From Verrucomicrobiota bacterium (lineage in GTDB: Bacteria; Verrucomicrobiota; Verrucomicrobiia; Opitutales; Opitutaceae): a stretch of DNA of 8,927 nucleotides. Made by a program: the position numbers and the translations under genes. The notes beneath the pieces were generated by a model. The model searched no databases. It was not told the DNA's origin and was given only the letters and a program-made list of their open reading frames with translations. Shown piece by piece: positions 1 through 8,665 of this stretch (position 1 is its first letter; each line of letters starts with the position of its first letter). Where the stretch lies: the NCBI GenBank assembly GCA_023446735.1, contig JAEXPQ010000021.1, positions 1 to 8,927 on the forward strand, read 5' to 3'.

Positions 1-189
1 GTGCGCTTTGGGCGGGTGGTGCTTCGCTGGGGCGGGCTTGGCGGGTTGATGTTTCGCCGGGGCGGGCTTGGAAGGGGATGACTTCTTGTGCTGCGGGACC
101 GGCTTCTTGGCTGGAGCGTGCTTGGCGACTGGTTTCTTGGCGACGGGCTTCTTGGCCGGGGCAGGCTTGGTCTTCTTGGAGTTGGGCAT
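1..189 (-). CDS. Lys/Ala/Pro-rich protein, N-terminal part (runs off left edge)
   Basis: An ATG at 187-189 on the minus strand opens a frame that stays open for 63 codons to the window edge. The visible N-terminus begins MPNSKKTKPAPAKKPVAKK and continues as irregular KPAPAKK / KPVAKH / PAKHH repeats. It is strongly basic, almost without hydrophobic residues, and presumably disordered and able to bind nucleic acid. It starts 36 bases after the ileS stop on the same strand, so co-transcription is likely; no Shine-Dalgarno sequence is visible. Such tails occur on histone H1-like proteins. From memory, and not provable here, a DksA/TraR-type zinc-finger protein with a basic N-terminal extension sits after ileS and before lspA in Opitutaceae. 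The folded domain that would decide lies outside the window. Confidence 0.7.
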   Translation of the reverse strand, partial: MPNSKKTKPAPAKKPVAKKPVAKHAPAKKPVPQHKKSSPSKPAPAKHQPAKPAPAKHHPPKAH

Positions 190-225
190 AACGCAGTAAG
201 AAAGCGGGACTGTGTTGGGGCTGGT

Positions 226-3096
<2,871 letters not shown>

Positions 3097-3115
3097 GCCG
3101 AACAAAAGGCGGCCG

Positions 3116-3143
3116 AGGGTAGGTGGGGGGGGCGGCTAGTCAA
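3116..3143 (-). promoter_or_regulatory. candidate ileS promoter
   Basis: On the minus strand TTGACT (3138-3143, 5 of 6 matches to the sigma70 -35 box) is followed after 16 bases by TACCCT (3116-3121, 3 of 6 matches, with the conserved first T, second A and last T). Transcription would start near 3109 and leave a leader of only about 12 bases before the ileS ATG, consistent with the missing Shine-Dalgarno sequence. The -10 match is modest, so this is a candidate only. Confidence 0.4.
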
Positions 3144-3223
3144 GGGAAGAGGCCGGCCTTGGCGGACCGATCGGCGCGGCGGGGCGATCGGCGGAAACGC
3201 GGGAGAGGGACGCGGGGTAGGGA

Positions 3224-3275
3224 GAACGCCCGTCCGCCGGGTTTGTCTCTCGACACGTCTGGCGGGCGGGCGTTC
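3224..3275. repeat. 15-bp inverted repeat in the divergent ileS/kinase intergenic region
   Basis: GAACGCCCGTCCGCC (3224-3238) and GGCGGGCGGGCGTTC (3261-3275) are complementary over 15 positions with one T:G wobble, around a 22-base loop. The right arm ends 21 bases before the kinase ATG. No T-run follows on either strand, so it does not look like an intrinsic terminator. It could be an RNA structure in the kinase leader or a DNA operator between the two divergent genes; the sequence does not decide. Confidence 0.55.
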
Positions 3276-3296
3276 GCTGCGCCATTCGAGCCGATC

Positions 3297-6200
3297 ATGA
3301 CTTCGCCTTTTGGCCATCTGCGGTGGACGGCGGCCGGCGCCCTCGCGCCGAGCTGGGGAATGGCTGCGCCCGCGGCGGGTGAGGCCGCGGCGGACGCTTT
3401 GGCGGCGCCGGGCTGGTGGTGGGCGCTCGCGGGCGGGGCGGTTGTGGGCCTGACGCTGGCCGGTTGGCGGTGCTGGAGTCGCCGGCGGGTCGACTCCGCG
3501 GTCGACCGGCGTTGGCGGCGCGCGCTGGCGATGACCGACTCCATGGTCTGGGAAGCCGAGGTGCGGCGCGAACGCGACCGGATGGCGTGGCATTTCACCA
3601 TGGTGCAGCCCTCGCAGCTGTACCGGCGGCTGCTCGGCGACCATTTCCCGACGCCGGAGCGCGGCCTATGGCTGGATCTGCACCTGCCCGAGCAGGCGGA
3701 GATGGATGCGCGCAGCACGGTGGCGATGCAGGAGGGGAAGTCCGGATACGAACAGGACTTTCGCGTCCTCGCAGAGGGGCGGACGTTCTGGCTGCACGAA
3801 ACCGCGGCGATCGAGACGCTCGGCCCCGACAAGTGGCACGTGGTGGCGGTCGTGACCGATGTCACCGCGCGGCGCGAGGCCGAGGAGATCGCGCGCGCGA
3901 ACGAACAGCGGCTCGAGCGGCTCGCGGGCGAAATGCACGCGCTGCTGTGGCAGGCGCGGGTGGTGCGGCGTCCCGTCGGCGCTTTCGACTGGGAGGTGTT
4001 CGTGCCCGCTTCCGAGTTGCTCCGGCGGTTGTTCGGCGAGGCCCGGGCGGTGCAGCCGGTCTTGCGGTGGCGCGACCTCGGCGTGCCGGAGGCGGCGGCC
4101 ATGGAGGTCACGGCGCGCGAGGCGATCCTGGGCGGACGGACCGCCTACGAGCAGGAGTTCCACGTGCCGCGCGAGACCGGCGACATCTGGCTGCGCGAAC
4201 AGGTGGCGATCCGCCCGGTGCGAGACGGGGAATGGGCGCTGAACGGCGTGATCGTCGACATCTCCCAGCGCCGGCGCGAGGAGGCGCAGCGCCGGGCCGA
4301 GGACGCGAACCTGCAGCGCCTGCTCTCGGCGGCGCACTGCCTGCTGTGGCGCGGCGAGGTCCGGCGGCTGGAGAACGGTGAGCTGTCCTGGGACGTGCTG
4401 ACCTCGCGTTCGGCCCTCTATGCTGAGATCTTCGGCGATCCGCCGGCGGGCACAGCTTGCCGGCTGGACTGGCACCGGGTCGCGGTGCCCGAGAACGCCG
4501 AGATCGACGCGCGGGGCGCCGCGGCCATTTTGTCGGGAAAGAGCGGGTACGAACAGGAGTTCCGCGTCCTGCTGCCGCGGCGCGTCCTGTGGCTGCACGA
4601 ACAGGTCACCATCTCGCCGGCGGGGCCCGACAGCTGGAACGTGGTCGGCGTGGTGGTCGACGTGACCGCGCGGCGCGAGGCCGAAGAGGCCCGGCGGGGG
4701 CATCAGGCGCAGTTGGCGCGGATCCTCGACGCGGTGGACTGCATCCTCTGGCAGGCCCGGGTGATCGACCGCGGCGACGGCTCCCTGCACTGGATCCTCT
4801 TCATTCCGCCCTCGCGGCTGTACCGCGCCGTGTTCGGCGGGGAACCGGGCGAGTTGCCGCTCTTCCGGTGGGAACGGGTGGTGGACGCCGCCACCGACAT
4901 CCAGATGGACGGCATGGCCGAACGCGCGATCTTCGGCGGCCTGCGCGGGTACTCGCAGGAGTTCCGTGCGCTCTGCCCCGACCGGCCGCGTTGGCTGCAC
5001 GAACAGGTCGCGGTCGAGCCGGCGGGGCCCCGCGAGTGGAACCTGCTCGGCGTGATCACGGACGCCACGCCGCGCCACGAGGCGGAGGAGGCCAAGCGCG
5101 AGCACCAACGCCAGCTCGACAAGATCTTCGACGTGGTCGACTGCCTGCTTTGGCGCGCCGAGGTCGAGGAGCGGCCCGACGGCGAGCAGGTCTGGCTGGT
5201 CTACGTGCCCGGCTCGGCGTTGTTCCACAAGCTCTTCGGGCCGGCGGAACCCGATCCGCGCACCGCGCTGAACTGGGACGAGGCCAACGTGCCCGAGTAT
5301 CCCGAGATGCAGCGCCGCAGCGCGGCGGCGATCCGCGCGGGCGCGCCGGGCTACGAACAGGAGTTCCGTGCGTTCGTGGGCGGGAAGATGTATTGGCTCT
5401 TCGAACGCGCCTCGATCAAACGCACCGCCTTCAACCGCCTGGAGCTGGTCGGCGTGGTGGTCGACGTGACCGCCACGCGCCAGGCCGAGCAGGAGGTGCG
5501 GCAGTCCGAGCTGCGCTTCCGCACGCTCTTTCAGCACACACCGGTCGCGATGGTGGAGACCGATTTCAGCGCTGCGGGGCGCTGGCTGGAGGGCCTGCGC
5601 GCGACCGGCGTCGCCGATCTGCCGACCCACCTCGCCTCCCATCCGCGCGACGTGTGGCACGCGGCCGGCCTGGTGCGGGTGGTCGATTGCAACGACATGA
5701 CGTTGCGCGTGTTCGGGGCGGCCACGCGCGAGGAACTGCTCGCGAAGCGCCGCCGTCTCGTCATGCCGGAGACGCTGGAGGCCGTGCGCGGGACTTTCGT
5801 GGCGCTGGCGCAGGGGCGGGACGCCCATGAGTGCGAGGTACGCCTGCGGGACCTCGCCGGGCGCCCGCGGCAGCTGCTCGTGCGCTGGTGGATCGGGCGC
5901 AACGCCGCCGGGATCGACTTGGCGCGCTCCGTGGTGGTCCTGGTGGACCTCACCGACCTGAAACGCGCCGAGGCCGAGCTTGCCGCCGAGAAGGAGCGGC
6001 TGGCCGTCACCCTACGCGCCATGGCCGAGGCCGTCATCACGACCGATGTCGAGGGGCGGGTGCGTTTCCTCAACCCGGCGGCGGTCGCGCTCACGCAGTG
6101 GCCGGCGGAGACGGCGGTCGGCCGGCCGGTGGCCGAGGTGTGCCCGTTGCGCGAGGCCGAGAATGAGACGGTGGTGCCGGTGCCGTTCGAACGGGTGCTG

Positions 6201-7499
6201 CGCGGCGACACCGTGGCCGAGCTGCCGGTGCACACGACCAGCGCCGCGCGGGGCGGCGGCCGCCGCGCCGTGGAAGGCTGTTGCGCGCCGATCCACTCGG
6301 CCGACAGCGCCGTGGTCGGCACCGTGCTGGTGTTCCGCGACATCACGGAGCGCGAACGGCTCGAGCACGAGCTGGCTCGGGCTTCGAAGCTCGAGTCCGT
6401 GGGCTTGCTCGCCGGCGGCATCGCGCACGATTTCAACAACATCCTCACGGCGGTGATCGGCAACCTCGCGCTCGGGCTGCTCGATGTCCCGGCCGAGACC
6501 GAGCTCGGCGCCGCGCTGCGCGATGCCGAGCGTGCGGCGTTGCGCGCCCGCGACCTCACGCAGCAGCTGCTCACGTTCGCCCGCGGCGGCGAGCCGATCC
6601 GCACCGCGGTGCGGCTGCCGGAGATCATCGCCGAGGTGACGCGGTTCGCGCTGCACGGCGCGAAGGTCAACGCGGAGTTCGACCTCGCGCCGGACTTGTG
6701 GCCGGCCGACGTGGACAAGGCGCAGATCAGCCGGGTGGTGCAGAATCTCGCGATCAACGCCGTGCAGGCGATGCCCGCCGGCGGCACGGTGCGGCTCGCC
6801 GCGCGCAACGTGCGGGTGCGGGCGCTCGAGGTGCCGCCGCTGGCGCCCGGCGCGTACGTGCGGATCGCGGTCGCGGATACGGGTGTGGGTATCAAGCCGG
6901 AGCATCTCGAACGCGTGTTCGAGCCGTATTTCACCACGAAACAGACCGGCAGCGGGCTCGGGCTGGCGACCGTCTATTCGATCGTGCGCAAGCACAAGGG
7001 TCACATCCGGGTGCAGTCCGCGCTCGGCCATGGCACCACCTTCGAGGTCTATCTGCCGGCGGCGGAGGAGGCCGCGCCGGCGGCGGAGGCCGACCTGCCC
7101 CCGGCGCGCGGCGGGGCGAACGGCCGTGTGCTGTTCATGGACGACGAGGCGCCGATCCGGAGGTTGGCGACGGCGCTGTTGCGCCGGCTCGGCAGCGAGG
7201 TGGAGGTTGTGGCGGACGGGCAGGCCGCGGTCGAGCGCTTCGCGGCGGCGCGTGCCGCGGGCCGGCCGTTCGACGTGGTGATCATGGACCTCACCGTGCC
7301 CGGCGGTATGGGCGGGTTGGAGGCGCTCGAGCGCCTGCGCGCGATCGACCCGGCGGTACGGGCGATCGTCTCGAGCGGCTATTCGAGCGACCCGGTGCTG
7401 GCGAACTACCGCGACTACGGTTTCCGCGGCCGCGTGGCGAAACCGTACGAGCTCGCGGAGTTCGGCCGTGTGCTGCGCGAGGTGTCGGCCGGAAAGTGA
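3297..7499 (+). CDS. membrane-anchored multi-PAS hybrid sensor histidine kinase
   Basis: A 1400-residue two-component sensor. The N-terminus has a signal-like stretch (about 8-28) and a membrane segment (about 39-58, WWALAGGAVVGLTLAGW) followed by RRR, placing the rest in the cytoplasm. Five tandem PAS-like domains occupy about 76-744. A divergent PAS follows (746-887), then a further PAS (902-1018). HisKA has the phosphoacceptor His1044 in GGIAHDFNNIL. HATPase shows the N box (N1150/N1154), DTGVGI (1194-1199), FEPYFTTK and GSGLGLA (1218-1224). The C-terminal receiver has D1282/D1283, phosphoacceptor Asp1331, Ser1359 and Lys1382, so both modules look active. The frame is open back to a GTG at 3123, but those 58 residues are Arg-rich, cross the inverted repeat and precede the membrane anchor, so the ATG at 3297 is preferred. 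No separate response regulator lies nearby; a phosphotransfer partner elsewhere is expected. The signal sensed cannot be inferred. Confidence 0.93.
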   Translation: MTSPFGHLRWTAAGALAPSWGMAAPAAGEAAADALAAPGWWWALAGGAVVGLTLAGWRCWSRRRVDSAVDRRWRRALAMTDSMVWEAEVRRERDRMAWHFTMVQPSQLYRRLLGDHFPTPERGLWLDLHLPEQAEMDARSTVAMQEGKSGYEQDFRVLAEGRTFWLHETAAIETLGPDKWHVVAVVTDVTARREAEEIARANEQRLERLAGEMHALLWQARVVRRPVGAFDWEVFVPASELLRRLFGEARAVQPVLRWRDLGVPEAAAMEVTAREAILGGRTAYEQEFHVPRETGDIWLREQVAIRPVRDGEWALNGVIVDISQRRREEAQRRAEDANLQRLLSAAHCLLWRGEVRRLENGELSWDVLTSRSALYAEIFGDPPAGTACRLDWHRVAVPENAEIDARGAAAILSGKSGYEQEFRVLLPRRVLWLHEQVTISPAGPDSWNVVGVVVDVTARREAEEARRGHQAQLARILDAVDCILWQARVIDRGDGSLHWILFIPPSRLYRAVFGGEPGELPLFRWERVVDAATDIQMDGMAERAIFGGLRGYSQEFRALCPDRPRWLHEQVAVEPAGPREWNLLGVITDATPRHEAEEAKREHQRQLDKIFDVVDCLLWRAEVEERPDGEQVWLVYVPGSALFHKLFGPAEPDPRTALNWDEANVPEYPEMQRRSAAAIRAGAPGYEQEFRAFVGGKMYWLFERASIKRTAFNRLELVGVVVDVTATRQAEQEVRQSELRFRTLFQHTPVAMVETDFSAAGRWLEGLRATGVADLPTHLASHPRDVWHAAGLVRVVDCNDMTLRVFGAATREELLAKRRRLVMPETLEAVRGTFVALAQGRDAHECEVRLRDLAGRPRQLLVRWWIGRNAAGIDLARSVVVLVDLTDLKRAEAELAAEKERLAVTLRAMAEAVITTDVEGRVRFLNPAAVALTQWPAETAVGRPVAEVCPLREAENETVVPVPFERVLRGDTVAELPVHTTSAARGGGRRAVEGCCAPIHSADSAVVGTVLVFRDITERERLEHELARASKLESVGLLAGGIAHDFNNILTAVIGNLALGLLDVPAETELGAALRDAERAALRARDLTQQLLTFARGGEPIRTAVRLPEIIAEVTRFALHGAKVNAEFDLAPDLWPADVDKAQISRVVQNLAINAVQAMPAGGTVRLAARNVRVRALEVPPLAPGAYVRIAVADTGVGIKPEHLERVFEPYFTTKQTGSGLGLATVYSIVRKHKGHIRVQSALGHGTTFEVYLPAAEEAAPAAEADLPPARGGANGRVLFMDDEAPIRRLATALLRRLGSEVEVVADGQAAVERFAAARAAGRPFDVVIMDLTVPGGMGGLEALERLRAIDPAVRAIVSSGYSSDPVLANYRDYGFRGRVAKPYELAEFGRVLREVSAGK
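3522..5528 (+). repeat. five in-frame tandem PAS-domain repeats inside the kinase gene
   Basis: The repeats start at about 3522, 3921, 4320, 4722 and 5124. Their anchor tryptophan codons lie at 3549, 3948, 4347, 4749 and 5151, giving spacings of 399, 399, 402 and 402 bases. Each unit carries (L/V)W..(E/R)V, a segment like LYRRLFG, GYEQEFR (GYEQDFR, AYEQEFH, GYEQEFR, GYSQEFR, GYEQEFR), WLHEQ (WLHET, WLREQ, WLHEQ, WLHEQ, WLFER), and an end like VVDVTARREAEEA leading into a short helical linker. This resembles the PAS_3 type with its PAC end. Some stretches are near-identical at the DNA level, for example the VTARREAEE segment of repeats 1 and 3, which suggests internal duplication. Confidence 0.9.
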
Positions 7500-7634
7500 C
7501 TTGGAGCCAGTGCTCCGTGGTCGCCCTGCACCGTCGGCGCGTGGCCGGGGCGATGGCGGGGACACAGGCGGAGGTCCCGCGGCAGAATCGCGAAGCCACG
7601 GACAGGGAACCCACGCCTGCGGTGGGGCGTGACG
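7500..7634. other. no recognisable gene; left junction of the mobile region
   Basis: I see no convincing coding sequence between the kinase stop and the reverse-transcriptase remnant. A small hairpin, GGAGC (7503-7507) with GCTCC (7512-7516), directly follows the kinase stop but has no T-run, so it is weak as a terminator. The frame of the downstream remnant is open through here, but it reads as Arg/Gly-rich sequence I cannot match to a reverse transcriptase. The breakpoint of the truncated intron probably lies here. Confidence 0.4.
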
Positions 7635-7772
7635 TGGTTTCGATTTCGCTCCGGGCTCGGAGCCTCCTTCGGTCTCAACAACGAATGGCTGAAGGAACAA
7701 GGAGTCGTCTCCCTGCAAGAGAGTTGGCTCGCCTACGATTATCCCGGCGGCGCCCCGCGCGTCGTCAGGTGA
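7635..7772 (+). pseudogene. C-terminal fragment of a group II intron reverse transcriptase/maturase
   Basis: An open stretch of 45 codons ends with TGA and contains FGLNNEWLKEQGVVSLQ followed by SWLAYDYP. The pattern (N/S)NEWLKEQGL(V/L)S(V/L) followed by a tryptophan segment is the usual extreme C-terminus of group II intron-encoded proteins, close to the maturase and DNA-binding end. The polymerase domain, with its YADD motif, is absent from the window, and there is no start codon context, so this is a broken gene. Upstream of about 7635 the same frame continues without recognisable similarity. The assignment rests on this short motif together with the intron-like RNA structure that follows it. 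Confidence 0.6.
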
Positions 7773-7804
7773 TGGAGACCGGAACCGCCCACTTTCGGAT
7801 CAAA

Positions 7805-7869
7805 GACGGTACGGACCCGTACGCCGGGTGGTGTGGGGGCCGGAGGCTAATTACCTCCGGCTACCCGAT
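7805..7869 (+). ncRNA. group II intron domain V/VI-like structure and 3' splice site
   Basis: Domain VI is clear. GCCGGAGG (7839-7846) pairs with CCTCCGGC (7854-7861) around a 7-base loop, G7838 pairs with T7862, and GGG (7835-7837) pairs with CCC (7864-7866). This leaves A7863 as a single bulged branch-point-like A, seven bases from the 3' end, which finishes in AT as group II introns do. Where domain V is expected there is GTACG (7809-7813) with CGTAC (7818-7822), but the loop is GACC rather than GNRA and the lower helix and AGC triad look eroded. The ribozyme is therefore probably decayed. Confidence 0.55.
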
Positions 7870-7888
7870 TCGCCGTCCGTCTTTTCAT
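7870..7888 (-). repeat. third attC-like repeat, truncated by intron insertion (copy C)
   Basis: Immediately after the intron 3' end, TCGCCGTCCG with its T-rich tail and CAT (7870-7888) matches TCGCCCTCCG with tail and CAT at 8271-8288. On the gene strand this is the GGCGA half of the first terminal box plus its flank. The rest of the repeat is gone, replaced by the intron remnant. The similarity includes the TGA stop codon of the adjoining small gene, as it also does in copy A. Confidence 0.65.
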
Positions 7889-8175
7889 CGATCGAACGCG
7901 ATATACGCGTAGGTCACGAACAGAACCGAGAACACAACGCACGTAAATAGAGCGATGATCGCCATCGCGCGCTTTCCTTTCTTCCTCGCAATCACCGCTG
8001 CGGGGACTGCCATGATGGCTATGTACGCGGAGTAAACCGTAGCCGTCACCTCTTTCGGCTGCTTGGATAGAAACACGATCGCCAGGATGGGAACGATCGC
8101 ACTCAGCGCCACTATGGCGGGGCTCCAACCGTCGATTTTCGCTGCCGCCGGCTCACTGGTGTTTGATTTGAACAT
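7885..8175 (-). CDS. small three-helix membrane protein, cassette gene
   Basis: A 96-residue protein from the ATG at 8175. Three hydrophobic segments fit membrane helices: about 18-37 (WSPAIVALSAIVPILAIVFL), 45-63 and 70-92. A basic loop RKKGKR (64-69) between helices 2 and 3 suggests a cytoplasmic face there. I do not recognise a family and infer no function beyond an inner-membrane location. The frame extends upstream to 8241, but that extension reads through the attC-like repeat, so the internal ATG is preferred. No Shine-Dalgarno sequence precedes it. It starts 14 bases after the terminal box of copy A and stops 10 bases before the GGCGA box of copy C. That gene-plus-repeat layout is the one expected of an integron cassette. 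Its base composition is lower in G+C than that of ileS or the kinase. Confidence 0.75.
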   Translation of the reverse strand: MFKSNTSEPAAAKIDGWSPAIVALSAIVPILAIVFLSKQPKEVTATVYSAYIAIMAVPAAVIARKKGKRAMAIIALFTCVVFSVLFVTYAYIAFDR

Positions 8176-8189
8176 AGACAGAATAGTTC

Positions 8190-8275
8190 GGCTTACGGAT
8201 GAGCCACGGCGGGCCGTGGACTGTGATTGGAAGGCGGGCACTTAACCGCCGTTGGCCTCTGGCCGCTGGTTCGCC
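8190..8275 (-). repeat. attC-like repeat, intact copy A
   Basis: Read on the gene strand, it opens with GGCGAAC (8275-8269) and closes with GTAAGCC (8196-8190), a weaker partner. The inner stem pairs GCCA + CGGCGG (8256-8253 and 8251-8246) with CCGCCG + TGGC (8212-8203), leaving A8252 unpaired. The terminal part holds GTGCCCG and TTCCAATCAC, shared with copy B. Length (86 bases), position between two co-oriented small genes, paired ends and a single extrahelical base match integron attC architecture. The boxes deviate from the RYYYAAC/GTTRRRY consensus, so standard attC models might miss it. This copy is the uninterrupted form of the intron target. Confidence 0.7.
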
Positions 8276-8284
8276 CTCCGTTTT

Positions 8285-8575
8285 TCATGCGTCCGAAACG
8301 GGTCCCTGGTCCTTGTAGAAGCATGCGTACGCATCAGGGAATTTCTCTTGGATCCACGCAACAAACTCTTGTCTCGAAGCAATGAACCTCTCGCCTTCGA
8401 TCTCGATACGCTTTCCGGCGCGCAACGGTAACTCGAGCTCCTCCAGCCAACCCTTGAGCGCACCCAGAGACGAGGCATTACCATAGCACTCGGCATCCCA
8501 CAGCGTGCGGAACACTTCACGGCTGACGTAGCCGGAGCGAAGCTGCTCATCGCGCTCTTTGGATGATAGACTCAT
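8285..8575 (-). CDS. small soluble hypothetical protein, cassette gene
   Basis: A 96-residue protein starting MSLSSKERDEQLRSGYVSRE and ending FYKDQGPVSDA. It is charged, with no membrane segment or signal peptide. The centre is rich in Leu and Glu (about 38-52) and a C-terminal stretch FVAWIQEKFPDAY (71-83) looks helical. I recognise no domain or catalytic motif. The ATG at 8575 is 5 bases after the GTTCGCC box of copy B, and the TGA is 10 bases before the GGCGA box of copy A, so gene and repeat form a unit of about 390 bases, a normal size for an integron cassette. No Shine-Dalgarno sequence or own promoter is visible; in a cassette array expression would come from upstream. Codon composition looks genuine, but function is unknown. 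Confidence 0.75.
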   Translation of the reverse strand: MSLSSKERDEQLRSGYVSREVFRTLWDAECYGNASSLGALKGWLEELELPLRAGKRIEIEGERFIASRQEFVAWIQEKFPDAYACFYKDQGPVSDA

Positions 8576-8580
8576 CTTCT

Positions 8581-8665
8581 GGCGAACGATTCAGGTGTGC
8601 CATGCCGGGCGGCTGGCAGTGATTGGAAACCGGGCACCTCCCCGGCATTGGTACTGGTGGCTGGT
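8581..8665 (-). repeat. attC-like repeat, copy B, interrupted by a group II intron
   Basis: On the gene strand the closing box is GTTCGCC (8587-8581), the exact complement of GGCGAAC. The inner stem pairs CCA + TGCCGGG (8651-8649 and 8647-8641) with CCCGGCA + TGG (8609-8600), with A8648 unpaired, the same bulge as in copy A. The stem bases differ from copy A but remain complementary, so structure rather than sequence is conserved. The opening box is cut after its last two bases (AC, 8665-8664) by the intron starting at 8666; its GGCGA part should lie beyond the intron, outside the window. Restored length would be about 90 bases. Confidence 0.7.

Larger units (their letters stand above)
7635..7869 (+). 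mobile_element. group II intron remnant, 3' end only
   Basis: The segment joins a reverse-transcriptase C-terminus (stop at 7770-7772) to about 97 bases of structured RNA ending CTACCCGAT at 7869. This is the layout of the 3' end of a bacterial group II intron. The intron 5' end, domain I and nearly all of the protein are missing, so it cannot move on its own. The right junction is sharp: 7870 onward (TCGCCGTCCG) matches the repeat at 8271 (TCGCCCTCCG). It lies opposite to the two cassette genes. The recognition of the intron type is from memory of such 3' ends; a covariance-model search would settle it. Confidence 0.65.

Noticed and set aside
3097..3105. TTG start for ileS, adding three residues
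   Set aside because: The ATG at 3096 gives the usual IleRS N-terminus and is the stronger start codon; nothing upstream favours TTG.
3123..3296. GTG start for the kinase, adding 58 residues
   Set aside because: The extra residues are Arg-rich, cross the intergenic inverted repeat and sit before a natural membrane anchor that begins soon after the ATG at 3297.
3097..3296. T-box riboswitch upstream of ileS
   Set aside because: The leader is too short for one if the candidate promoter is right, and I see no T-box sequence or antiterminator pair.
3666..5828. 720-codon open frame antisense to the kinase gene
   Set aside because: It shows the five-fold repeat pattern only because it is the complement of the PAS repeats; composition is Arg/His/Pro/Ala noise.
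7839..7861. Intrinsic terminator for the small gene at 7885-8175
   Set aside because: The hairpin is perfect but lacks a T-run on either strand, and its bulged A and CCCGAT end fit intron domain VI better.
6281..7912. Long plus-strand frame overlapping the kinase end and running to 7912
   Set aside because: It is a frame-shifted shadow of the kinase joined by chance to the intron remnant; the real kinase frame carries all motifs to its stop at 7499.
8190..8665. CRISPR array
   Set aside because: The repeats are about 390 bases apart with genes between them, diverge in sequence and fold as long hairpins; there are no short identical repeats with spacers.
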